From assembly GCA_024275565.1 (NCBI GenBank), contig JAJRYY010000225.1, forward strand, positions 1 to 35,869: 35,869 bases of DNA. Reading direction: 5' to 3'. The translations under genes were made by a program, and so were the position numbers. A model generated the notes under the pieces. It did no database searches and was not told where the DNA came from. It saw only the letters and a list, made by a program, of their open reading frames with translations. Shown piece by piece: positions 16,085 through 23,600 of the stretch (the first letter of the stretch is position 1; each line of letters starts with the position of its first letter). The DNA is from Planctomycetota bacterium (GTDB taxonomy: Bacteria > Planctomycetota > Phycisphaerae > UBA1845).

Positions 16085-16130
16085 AAGGGCGACGGGGTCT
16101 GTGATGGACTCCGCCGCCCTTTGGTTTTTT
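16085..16130 (+). terminator. Strong intrinsic terminator between convergent genes
   Basis: A 15-bp stem (16085-16099 with 16107-16121, starting AAGGGCGACG) has two G-T mismatches and a 7-base loop. It is followed on the plus strand by TTGGTTTTTT. It ends the NHL-repeat transcript. The same stem may stop the convergent flagellin transcript, although the T-run on that side is weaker. Confidence 0.88.
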
Positions 16131-16156
16131 GTTGCGTGTTTGAACGTTTATGGTTT

Positions 16157-17629
16157 CTATCCGCCGAGTAGCGAGAGGACGTTCTGCTGCTGTGCGTTTG
16201 CGATCGCCAGGATGGACGTGCCTGCCTGGACGAGGATCTGTGCACGTGTCAAGTCGGTCGTTTCCTCGGCGAAATCGGTGTCACGGATGATGGATTCCGA
16301 AGCCGTCAGGTTTTCGATTGCGACCTGCAACTGTGTGATGTTTGGCTGGAGCTTGTTCCGCTCGAAGGCACCCAGTCGTCCTCGAAGTACGGACACTTCG
16401 GTGATGACCTGGTCTATGATTTTGGATGCCTGGTTGAAGTTTCCGGTGCGGAGTGCGTTTGGTTCGCCACTTTGCAGTTCGGAAAGGAAGCCGACGAGCC
16501 TGTTTCCGAGTTTGTTTGCCTGCATTGATTTGACGCCGATGGTTTCCTGCTGGTTCACGTTGACGCGTGGTCCAAGCTGGTATAGTGATCCGCCGCCGAT
16601 GATTTCGAAGCTTGTGTTGCTTGCCCCGAAGGTTGTGTCGAGTACGATATCGACGTTGAGGAGGAAGGATGAGAGCGACAGTTTGAGTCCGTCGCCCACG
16701 GTTGCCTTTCCGTTGATGGTTCCGACTGCGTCGCGGCCTTCCGTTCGTCCACCGCCTGATGTGGGATTGACGACCACCCCTGCCCTGTCTTCCAGCAGGA
16801 ATTCTCCACTATTCTGGAGGACAGTCACGCTGACGAATGCTTCCGAGCCGTATTCGACCGAGTTAAAGATGACGCCGGACGCAGTGGTCGGGTCGCTTGC
16901 GTCGGAATATCCGTTTGCAGATGCGACGACCCCTGTTGCTTCTGAGACTGTGTTGATGGAGTCTACGATCTGGTTTGTGGTTGCCGAGGCTGGGAATGAG
17001 AGCGTGATGATACCGTCCGGTCCCTGGAGGTCGATTGAGACAGCGGTCGTTCCGATCGCGCTTCCTTCGAATCGTAATTCGGCGCGGAGTGCGGACTGAC
17101 TTACGTCGAGTACGACGGGGATGAAGTCTCGTGATCCGAAGTTTGCTTCGAGGACATCGACGTCTGCGAGGAGAGTGTTGTTGACGCCGCTGGTGAAGTA
17201 GTCGAGTCCGCCATCGAGGAGTTTTTTTCCTGCGAATGTTGATGTGTTTGCGATTCGCGTGATGGAGTCGATGGCTGAGTCGATCTGCAACTGGTTTGCT
17301 GCGACTTCCTCGTCGGAGAATGCTCCCCGGTTTGCGGCTTCGACGACAAGTCCCTGGATGTCGTTCAGTAGTGATGAAATTTCGTTGAGGCCTGATTCTG
17401 TTGTTGCGATCACGTTGATCGCGCGTTCGGAGTTTTTGATCGCTTGTCCTACTGCTGATATTTCGGATCGCAAGCGTTGCGACACGATGAGACCTGCGGG
17501 GTCGTCTGCCCCTCGGTTGATTTTCAGTCCAGTTGACAATCTTTGCAACGAGACGCTCAGCGATCGCTGGTTACGTCCCAGTTGAAACCCTGCGGTGAGG
17601 GCGGGTATGTTTGAATTGATTCGACTCAT
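16157..17629 (-). CDS. fliC: Flagellin
   Basis: This 490-residue protein has the conserved N-terminal flagellin domain (MSRINSNIPALTA, LQRLSTGLKINRGADDPAGL, SERAINVIATTESGL). It also has the conserved C-terminal domain (LGAFERNKLQPNI, ENLTASESIIRDTDFAEET, ILVQAGTSILAIANAQQQNVLSLLGG). The middle holds a flagellin_IN-like segment (VSIDLQGPDGIITLSFP with QIVDSINTVSEATG). The ATG at 17629 follows the GGGAGG ribosome-binding site; the TTG two codons earlier is rejected. It forms the filament after export through the flagellar type III system. A putative sigma-28 promoter and a CsrA-type hairpin precede it. It is the last gene of the cluster, beside csrA and fliW. Confidence 0.97.
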   Translation of the reverse strand: MSRINSNIPALTAGFQLGRNQRSLSVSLQRLSTGLKINRGADDPAGLIVSQRLRSEISAVGQAIKNSERAINVIATTESGLNEISSLLNDIQGLVVEAANRGAFSDEEVAANQLQIDSAIDSITRIANTSTFAGKKLLDGGLDYFTSGVNNTLLADVDVLEANFGSRDFIPVVLDVSQSALRAELRFEGSAIGTTAVSIDLQGPDGIITLSFPASATTNQIVDSINTVSEATGVVASANGYSDASDPTTASGVIFNSVEYGSEAFVSVTVLQNSGEFLLEDRAGVVVNPTSGGGRTEGRDAVGTINGKATVGDGLKLSLSSFLLNVDIVLDTTFGASNTSFEIIGGGSLYQLGPRVNVNQQETIGVKSMQANKLGNRLVGFLSELQSGEPNALRTGNFNQASKIIDQVITEVSVLRGRLGAFERNKLQPNITQLQVAIENLTASESIIRDTDFAEETTDLTRAQILVQAGTSILAIANAQQQNVLSLLGG

Positions 17630-17650
17630 TTTCAATCCTCCCTGATTGAA
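17630..17650 (-). promoter_or_regulatory. Flagellin leader hairpin with CsrA consensus over the Shine-Dalgarno
   Basis: On the RNA strand a perfect 7-bp stem (TTCAATC / GATTGAA) encloses the hexaloop AGGGAG, ending one base before the flagellin ATG. The loop fits ANGGAN, and with its flanks fits the CsrA/RsmE consensus WCANGGANGW. The same bases are the Shine-Dalgarno. CsrA binding here would block translation of flagellin, and FliW would relieve it, as known for Bacillus hag. Confidence 0.75.
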
Positions 17651-17683
17651 TGTCCGGCGTCTTCTATTGCCTTAAGCCGGTTG

Positions 17684-17710
17684 ATTTCGCCCGTTCTGTG
17701 TGGCCTTTTA
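17684..17710 (-). promoter_or_regulatory. Candidate sigma-28 (FliA-type) promoter of flagellin
   Basis: On the minus strand TAAA (17710-17707) is followed by exactly 15 bases and then GGCGAAAT (17691-17684). The consensus is TAAA-N15-GCCGATAA; the -10 box matches five of eight. The predicted start would give a leader of about 45-50 bases that includes the CsrA hairpin. Confidence 0.45.
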
Positions 17711-17761
17711 TATTGGGGCGTAGCGTCATCGTTCCTTGTGGCGCGTTATTGGATATTGACT

Positions 17762-18046
17762 TTACTGTTTACGTTCATTTTGCGAGTGATTTTTTATACC
17801 GGAATTTGTATTTCCGATATTCGCATTACCGATTTTTGTGGGTTGGTTGAAATCGCCTGGTTCCATGCCAGCAGAGGCGAGGTTTTCGCGACGGATTGCG
17901 TCGTAGACCTCTTTTCTGTGAACGGGTATGGAATTGGGCGCAGATATGCCAAGCCTCACTTTGTCTCCGCGAATATCGACGATTGTGATTTCGATGTCAT
18001 CACCGATCATGATCGTCTCATCTCGCTGCCTGGATAGCACCAACAT
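17762..18046 (-). CDS. csrA: Carbon storage regulator CsrA
   Basis: This 94-residue protein begins [20 protein letters not shown], then [16 protein letters not shown] and [12 protein letters not shown], the full CsrA fold, including the C-terminal beta-strand arginine region used for RNA binding. After the usual end near residue 60 there is an extra tail of about 30 residues, rich in Asn, Gly and Ile. Long C-terminal tails on CsrA are known in FliW-containing bacteria, where FliW contacts this side. The ATG at 18046 has AAGGAAGG at good spacing. The neighbours are fliW upstream and flagellin downstream, the standard partner-switch set. Confidence 0.96.
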   Translation of the reverse strand: MLVLSRQRDETIMIGDDIEITIVDIRGDKVRLGISAPNSIPVHRKEVYDAIRRENLASAGMEPGDFNQPTKIGNANIGNTNSGIKNHSQNERKQ

Positions 18047-18055
18047 CCTCAGTTC

Positions 18056-18063
18056 CTTCCTTG
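18056..18063 (-). promoter_or_regulatory. Possible CsrA self-binding site over the csrA ribosome-binding site
   Basis: The RNA reads CAAGGAAG, which matches CANGGANG, and lies nine bases before the csrA start. It is part of the Shine-Dalgarno. No clear hairpin surrounds it, so the evidence is weaker than for flagellin. Autoregulation is inference. Confidence 0.35.
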
Positions 18064-18259
18064 GTTGTGGTGATTACGACGTAGTGAATTATGGGCGTGC
18101 GCTATCGGGGACGCTCCGGAATCGTTTCCTGGGGCGACTTGTCCGACGTTTTTATCACGCCGACGAGCAAACAAGGCGAATTGCGGTTTTCACCAGCGCC
18201 CTGTCGAGCACTGTGAAGTATACAGCATGAACCGCGTTGTGATCCACCCGCACGCGGGG

Positions 18260-18709
18260 TTATCCGGCGCTGCTCAATTCCACGCTTCTGGGCAGCCGCA
18301 TGAGGGGGTGACGCGTTGAAAAACGCTTGTCACTGAGCACAAGCTGCTTTGCCTGTCGCGTTTCGACGTTGACCACCAGTGGTCCCTGGAGGTTTCCGGT
18401 GAGCATTCCGTCGATTTTATTGACGATAATGAACACCTGGGCGTTCGCGGGGTCGTCCAATCCGATGGGGATCAGCTCCTCCGCTTTGACTGGGACCCTG
18501 TAATCTGGAACGAAGAGCCGGGGGTCGCATACGACGAAGGCGAGGTCATCGCGATCGACAGATTGCAGCCAATAGAACCCGCTGTCTTCACCGGTCTGGA
18601 CGAGCGCATACTCACGGTTGTCGGGGAACCCGAGGATGCCCTTGTCGCACCCGATCAACCGTGAATCGTCCACTTCTAAAGATCCAAAGCGCGACGTTTG
18701 AATAATCAT
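18260..18709 (-). CDS. fliW: Flagellar assembly factor FliW
   Basis: This 149-residue protein starts at ATG 18709 (MIIQTSRFGSLEVDD) with AGGAG eight bases upstream. Upstream frame to 18916 crosses a palindrome and is rejected. Family features are GILGFPDNREYALVQ, FYWLQSVDRDDLAFVVCDP, and NLQGPLVVNVETRQAKQLVL with a final short helix. FliW binds flagellin or CsrA. When flagellin is secreted, FliW is freed, binds CsrA and lifts its block on flagellin mRNA. A CCCGC/GCGGG hairpin follows the stop but lacks a T-run. csrA starts 213 bp downstream. Confidence 0.95.
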   Translation of the reverse strand: MIIQTSRFGSLEVDDSRLIGCDKGILGFPDNREYALVQTGEDSGFYWLQSVDRDDLAFVVCDPRLFVPDYRVPVKAEELIPIGLDDPANAQVFIIVNKIDGMLTGNLQGPLVVNVETRQAKQLVLSDKRFSTRHPLMRLPRSVELSSAG

Positions 18710-18846
18710 CGCGAAGCTCCTGAGGCCTGTCCATTGTCGATCGTGGTGATGGCTGTGTCGGTAACCCATGTACCGATCCCGCGCGACAAACCGTGCGGTC
18801 TTATGGAAGCAGCCATCGCGATACGCCGAGCACTCCGGCTGGGCGA

Positions 18847-18864
18847 CCCGGGTCTCCACCCGGG
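18847..18864. repeat. Perfect palindrome (CCCGGGT / ACCCGGG) between flgL and fliW
   Basis: A 7-bp perfect stem has loop CTCC on the top strand (GGAG on the flagellar RNA strand). It has no T-run and so is not a typical terminator. It may be a dispersed repeat, an RNA-processing site, or a GGA-loop element bound by CsrA (weak). Confidence 0.5.
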
Positions 18865-18964
18865 CGATCGTTGGTCGGTGTTTTCGATCCGGCCATATGA
18901 TCGAATTCCGATGCAAAATTGTCTGATTGTCTGTCGCGGTGTCTTCATGTTTTTCTCAATGAGG

Positions 18965-20899
18965 TTATCTGAGGAAGTCCAGTAGCGACAGATTTAATAT
19001 TTGTGAACCTGAGAGCAGCCCTGCCTGCAGGGCGGTCTGAGCTTGTTGAAATTCTGTGACGGCGACGGTGTAGTCGACTTCCTCGATATCTGAGAGGAAT
19101 GTCTGTGTTGCGAGGACTGCGTTTTCGGTTTGTATGACTCGGTCCTGAACGGTTCTTGCGCGTGCTCCGATTTTACCGTTTGTTCGTGTGAGTTCGCGTG
19201 ACATATCCTGGAGTCGGTTTGCGACTTCAGTGACCGCCCGTTCATCGTTGGAGATGAGTGCGTTTTCGAGTTCGACGAGGGCGTTGAGAACGCCTTCGGC
19301 TCGGACGGTGCTGACGTCTTTGCCCTGTGCGGTGATTTCCTCGCCGGTGGAGGCGGTGAGCAGTCCGAGGTCGTCGACTGCGAACGATCTTGTGTCTGCG
19401 CGGCCGATGTTCAGCAGTCCGTCGCCGCCGGTGTCGTCTGTGATGAGGAATCCGTTTCCGACGGTGGCGAGTGATGCTTTCACGCTGATGCCGGCTGTTT
19501 CGGCGGCGGTGTTGATGAGGGTGAGGATGTCTCCGACGGTGTTGGCGCCGTCGAGGTTGACGTCGAATGTCTGCCCATCCTTTGCGGTGATTCTGAGGTC
19601 TGGTTCACCTTCGAGGATTTCGACGCCCTTTCCGAAGTTCAGTGTGCTGAGTTGTGTTTCTTCGCGGAAGGAGCGCAGGCCGAGGGCGGCTGCGAGCGTT
19701 CCGCCATTTTCTCCGACCGCCAGCCTCGTCCCGGAGACCTGTCCGACGATCTGGATGCCCTTTCCGTCGGGGCTGATGTTGGCGTGGACGTTGATGTCTG
19801 CGGCGTTGATCTGGTTGATCGCGTCTTCGACCGTGACAGCTTCTGAGAGGTCGATGATGGCGACGTTTCCGCCGTATTCGATCCGGAATGTTTCGCCTTC
19901 TGGCAGTCCTTCGCCGGCGTTGAGGGCGGTGAGGGGTGTGCTGGAGGTGATCCTCGGGATGATGGAGATTGCTCTGGTCGGTGCCGGGTTTGCAGTGGAT
20001 CGGAGGATTCCGAGGTCTGAGGCGATTTTTCCGCCGTTTGTGTCCTTGATTTCAGCACCGCCGGTGGTGACTGACAACCCTGAGGATTCGATGGCGACGG
20101 AGAGTGTCATACCTGCATCACTGGCGGTGGTGTTGATTCGATCGACGACGTCACCGACAGTGTCTGCATTGGTGAGGTCAACCTGGAGCGTCTGGCCGTC
20201 GGATGTTTCGATGACGAAGGTGCCCTTGCGGATCCCCTGCAGGTTTGCGCCTGCGAGGTCTTCGAGCCGGGTTTGCGGCGTGAGCGATGGCGTGAGGTCG
20301 GCCGTGGGTCCGATGGTGGTTGTCAGGGCACCGAAGAGGATGTTTCCGGTGACATTGATCGGTTCTTCCTCGAACCGTGATACCCTTGCGAGCACGTCAC
20401 CGGTGTCTCCGACGTATGCGACGCCGCCGGATGCTGATACGAAGGGTGGGCGATCTGTGACTCTGCCACCGAAGATGTAGGATCCATTGAGCTGTTTGTT
20501 GCCGATGGTTGTGAGCTGGTCTCGGATGGAGGCGATGACGATGGCGTTGGACTCTCTTTCGCGTCCGTCGGATTGTGGTCCGATGCTTCCTGAGGCGATG
20601 GATTCTGCCTGTGAGAGCAGGTCGTTGACGTCTGTGAGTGCCGAGTCTGATGTTCCGAGGACGAGGTCGGCGTATCTGAGGTTTTTGAGGATTTGCTCCT
20701 GACGGGTGACCGACTCGGTGAAGCGGATGGATTTTGAGGCGGCGACGGGGTTGTCGGAGATTGTGAGATAGTTTCGTCCTGTCGCGAGCCTGGTTTGTGA
20801 CTGGAAGATGCTTGCGGTGTTCTGGCGCAAGGAGCTGAGTAGCTGCGAGGTTCGCAGGTTGAGTGTGACGCGTGAGAGATTGATGGGTGTGACTGCCAT
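18965..20899 (-). CDS. flgL: Flagellar hook-filament junction protein FlgL (HAP3), enlarged
   Basis: This 644-residue protein has flagellin-like ends: SQTRLATGRNYLTISDNPVAA near the N-terminus, and a C-terminal coiled domain with VQDRVIQTENAVLATQTFLSDIEEVDYTVAVTEFQQAQTALQA. These are diagnostic for FlgL. Typical FlgL is about 300 residues. Here the middle has at least three flagellin hook IN-type repeats (for example DTVGDVVDRINTTASDAG, AVTVEDAINQINAADIN and NTVGDILTLINTAAETAG). ATG 20899 follows the flgK stop by 29 bp. It joins hook and filament after export. Confidence 0.93.
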   Translation of the reverse strand: MAVTPINLSRVTLNLRTSQLLSSLRQNTASIFQSQTRLATGRNYLTISDNPVAASKSIRFTESVTRQEQILKNLRYADLVLGTSDSALTDVNDLLSQAESIASGSIGPQSDGRERESNAIVIASIRDQLTTIGNKQLNGSYIFGGRVTDRPPFVSASGGVAYVGDTGDVLARVSRFEEEPINVTGNILFGALTTTIGPTADLTPSLTPQTRLEDLAGANLQGIRKGTFVIETSDGQTLQVDLTNADTVGDVVDRINTTASDAGMTLSVAIESSGLSVTTGGAEIKDTNGGKIASDLGILRSTANPAPTRAISIIPRITSSTPLTALNAGEGLPEGETFRIEYGGNVAIIDLSEAVTVEDAINQINAADINVHANISPDGKGIQIVGQVSGTRLAVGENGGTLAAALGLRSFREETQLSTLNFGKGVEILEGEPDLRITAKDGQTFDVNLDGANTVGDILTLINTAAETAGISVKASLATVGNGFLITDDTGGDGLLNIGRADTRSFAVDDLGLLTASTGEEITAQGKDVSTVRAEGVLNALVELENALISNDERAVTEVANRLQDMSRELTRTNGKIGARARTVQDRVIQTENAVLATQTFLSDIEEVDYTVAVTEFQQAQTALQAGLLSGSQILNLSLLDFLR

Positions 20900-20928
20900 A
20901 GTTCTCTATCCGAGGTCTTATAAACTCA

Positions 20929-22656
20929 CTAACTCACCAAAGAGAGCAGCTCTGCAGAGAGCCGATCAACAACGCTGATAAATCTTGCCGCACCCTGGAA
21001 GGCGCGTTCATATTTGACGAGGGAGATCGCTTCCTCATCGAGGCTGACGCCGCTGACATTTTCCCGTTGTGCTTCAAGCGCTCCGAGGACGGACAGTGAC
21101 GCTTCTGCATTGTCTCTTGCCTGTGCGGACTCTACGGCGACGTCGGTCGTTACGGTGTTATAAAATTCGAGTATGGAAAGTCCGGAGAGGAGATCGCTGG
21201 AGGTGTCGGCAATTCCCGCGATGCGTCCGGCGTTTGCACCGTCTCCGATGAGGTTTACGGTGGATGCTGCGAATGCCAGTGGCTGGTCGGTGACGGTTTT
21301 GCTGACGCTGATATCGGCTGCACTGGACCCGGTGAAAAAGCTGTTGATGCCGAGTGCTGCCAGTGTATTCGAGGAATCGGTACGTTGTGTTTCGTTGTCG
21401 TGTCCGAATGTGAATGTTGCGTTGTCTGCAGCGGTGAAGACGAGTCGGTTGTCGACGCTGACGGTCGCGGTAAGGTCATCGACGGTCCGTGTGATGTCGT
21501 CTGCGAGCGATTGAAGCGTGGTGTCGTCGCCGATACCGTCGAGGTCTACTTCGATCTGGTATGAGCGTGATATGCCAGTGGTGTCGTCTGTGACGGAGAC
21601 GTAGAAGGATCCATTCTGGGGTGAAAATGGCAGCCCCGCCTGGGCGGAATTGAGGGCTGCATTGGGGTCTGCCACTGCGTAGGCGCTTGAGGTCTGTTTG
21701 AATCCGACAAGCCCCTGTCCGTCGGCGTGGACCTTGTTGACTTCGAAGATGACAGCCGATGCGAGCTGGTCGATTTCCTCGATTCGTGTGAATGCGAACT
21801 TCTCGCGTGCTGTGATGAGTCCGCCGATTTGCCCGCCGGGGTCGAGGACCTGAGAGTCGGTGTCGGCGAAGGCGATGTCGTCGCGCTGGAAACGCCCGTC
21901 GAGGCGTGAGTTTAGCGTGAGTCCCCGTGATACGCCGCCCTGAACGAGGAGTTCGTTTCCGAGGTAGACGTTCGCTGATCCGTTTGGTTGCTGGCGGACG
22001 TTGACGTTGACGAATTCCGAGAGGTCCTTGAGGAGTGCGTCCCGCTGGTCGCGCAGGGCGGAGGCGGGAGACCCGTTGGCTTCGGAGGTGACGATGTCGG
22101 TGTTGAGCTTCGCGATTTTTCCAGCGACGGCGTTGGCCTGCTCGACGAGCGCGTTGATTTCGTCATTGAAGGACTGCCCCAGTTCGCTGAGACTTCGACG
22201 CATGGTCTGCAGGGTGTTGGACAAAGAGACCCCTGCCGAGATGGCGAGATCGCGGGTTGCGGCGTCTGTGGGGGCGTTCTGGACCTCGCTGAGCTGATTG
22301 AAGAAGGTGTTGAGTCTCCCCTGGACATCCAGGCCTGTGATCGGGTCGTAGAGTGTTTCGACCTGGGCGACGGTGCGTTGCCGGGTCACTGCATTGTTGG
22401 CGGTTCCGATCGAGACGCGTATGCGGTTTTCGAGTGATTCGTCGATGTTTCGTTTGAGCGAGGTCAGGGCGACGCCGGCACCTGGACGCATGCCTTCGGT
22501 CAACGGTGTTCCGTTGATGGCAGACAGACCCGGCGTCTGCCTGGTGTAGTCGGCGTTTCCGGCGTTTGCGATGTTGTTACCGACGACCTGGAGCGCACTC
22601 TGGTATGAGAAGATGGCGCTGCGACCGACCTGTAACGCGGAGTTGATGAGTCCCAT
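20929..22656 (-). CDS. flgK: Flagellar hook-associated protein FlgK (HAP1)
   Basis: This 575-residue protein has the FlgK N-terminus (LINSALQVGRSAIFSYQSAL, VVGNNIANAGNADYTRQTP) and C-terminus (ISGVSLDEEAISLVKYERAF variant with VSGVSLDEEA, then FISVVDRLSAELLSLV). The central part is the usual variable outer domain. Length is within family range. ATG 22656 follows the flgN stop by two bases, which implies translational coupling with its likely chaperone. It is exported and sits between hook and FlgL. Confidence 0.95.
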   Translation of the reverse strand: MGLINSALQVGRSAIFSYQSALQVVGNNIANAGNADYTRQTPGLSAINGTPLTEGMRPGAGVALTSLKRNIDESLENRIRVSIGTANNAVTRQRTVAQVETLYDPITGLDVQGRLNTFFNQLSEVQNAPTDAATRDLAISAGVSLSNTLQTMRRSLSELGQSFNDEINALVEQANAVAGKIAKLNTDIVTSEANGSPASALRDQRDALLKDLSEFVNVNVRQQPNGSANVYLGNELLVQGGVSRGLTLNSRLDGRFQRDDIAFADTDSQVLDPGGQIGGLITAREKFAFTRIEEIDQLASAVIFEVNKVHADGQGLVGFKQTSSAYAVADPNAALNSAQAGLPFSPQNGSFYVSVTDDTTGISRSYQIEVDLDGIGDDTTLQSLADDITRTVDDLTATVSVDNRLVFTAADNATFTFGHDNETQRTDSSNTLAALGINSFFTGSSAADISVSKTVTDQPLAFAASTVNLIGDGANAGRIAGIADTSSDLLSGLSILEFYNTVTTDVAVESAQARDNAEASLSVLGALEAQRENVSGVSLDEEAISLVKYERAFQGAARFISVVDRLSAELLSLVS

Positions 22657-22658
22657 GG

Positions 22659-23225
22659 TTATCCGATGACCTCGAAAAGTTCTCTGTGCTTGGGTTTCGC
22701 GGATCGACCGTTGTCTGTGTATTCGCCTGTGGGCGCGTCTGTTGTGGTGAATGCGTCGAACACAACGCGGAGATGGCGAAGTACATCCTGTGTGACATTC
22801 TGGGTTATCTTGTTTGCACGCTGTGTTTCAAGGATGGCGATTCTCAATGAGAGGGCGCGATCCTGCAGTTTTGTGCGGATGGGTTCTGCCACCCGTTCTG
22901 CCAGCTTGCCAGCCGTAAGCGAACGGGCAGTCGCCGGGTCGATTCCAAACGATTTTCCGATGCGTTCCATGAGTTGTCGGCGTAGTCCGTTTTGTTCGTC
23001 GATCTGGCGTGTGACTTGTTCAGCGCGTCGGTCGATTTCTGCGATCGCTGACAGGTCAGCCTTCTTCATGCGGTCCAGTTTGTCCCGGATGAGACCGACG
23101 AGTTGCTTGTATAAAGCCTCCATGCGCTGCATGAGGGTGAGCAGGTCTTCAATGCGCGTGGTTGGCGTGATTCTCGCACTGACGCGTTTCCGCCTGGGTG
23201 CCATGGTTCTGTCCCTGGGGGTCAT
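22659..23225 (-). CDS. flgN: FlgN-like flagellar export chaperone
   Basis: This 188-residue protein is helical and charged throughout, with RIEDLLTLMQRMEALYKQLVGLIRDKLDRMKKADL followed by EIDRRAEQVTRQIDEQNGLRRQLM. This long coiled N-terminal region is typical of FlgN, which escorts FlgK and FlgL to the export gate. ATG 23225 overlaps the flgJ stop by 4 bp; a second ATG at 23204 is possible. Its place directly before flgK supports the call. No flgM precedes it, although flgM often does in other bacteria. Confidence 0.8.
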   Translation of the reverse strand: MTPRDRTMAPRRKRVSARITPTTRIEDLLTLMQRMEALYKQLVGLIRDKLDRMKKADLSAIAEIDRRAEQVTRQIDEQNGLRRQLMERIGKSFGIDPATARSLTAGKLAERVAEPIRTKLQDRALSLRIAILETQRANKITQNVTQDVLRHLRVVFDAFTTTDAPTGEYTDNGRSAKPKHRELFEVIG

Positions 23226-23596
23226 AGCGTAGTCTCCGGGAGTACGGGTGCGCTGTATTCGGGGAGTTTTGGCATATTGGCGTCGTAGTGGTTGATGGCG
23301 GCGTTGGCGAATCTGCTGACGATGGCTTCTGTTACCTGGTTTCCGGAGGATTTTCCGGTGCGTTCGATGAGGATTTGATCGAGCTGGTTCTGGAATATTT
23401 CCTCACCGCGTCCGCCATGCCCTATTTCACCCTTCAGACTGCTGGATCGTGTTGAGCGCATGAGCGGTCCGTAGAAGATCGCACCTGTGGCGCTGTTGAC
23501 TGCTTCGCGGAGTGGTGCGAGCGCAGCTTCCCGGTTTTTCGCGATCGTGTCCGCGTGTGTGACAGCTTTTGCAAGTTGCATGGTGATCGGATTCAT
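23222..23596 (-). CDS. flgJ: FlgJ-like rod-binding protein, single domain
   Basis: This 124-residue protein starts at ATG 23596 (MNPITMQLAKAV) with AAGGAG upstream, directly after the flgI stop. Upstream frame to 23785 overlaps flgI and is rejected. The segment FYGPLMRSTRSSSLKGEIGHGGRGEEIFQNQLDQILIERTG resembles the rod-binding part of FlgJ (the FxxxMxxSMR...GHGGxGExxF pattern). The C-terminal muramidase domain of enterobacterial FlgJ is absent, as in many other phyla. Its probable role is rod assembly in the periplasm. Confidence 0.8.
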   Translation of the reverse strand: MNPITMQLAKAVTHADTIAKNREAALAPLREAVNSATGAIFYGPLMRSTRSSSLKGEIGHGGRGEEIFQNQLDQILIERTGKSSGNQVTEAIVSRFANAAINHYDANMPKLPEYSAPVLPETTL

Positions 23597-23600
23597 ATCA

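Noticed and set aside
16101..17099. 332-residue plus-strand ORF
   Set aside because: It is antisense to flagellin and begins inside the terminator region; no domain is visible.
19188..20480. 430-residue plus-strand ORF
   Set aside because: It is antisense to flgL, which has clear family motifs; the Ser/Pro-rich product is typical of a GC-rich shadow frame.
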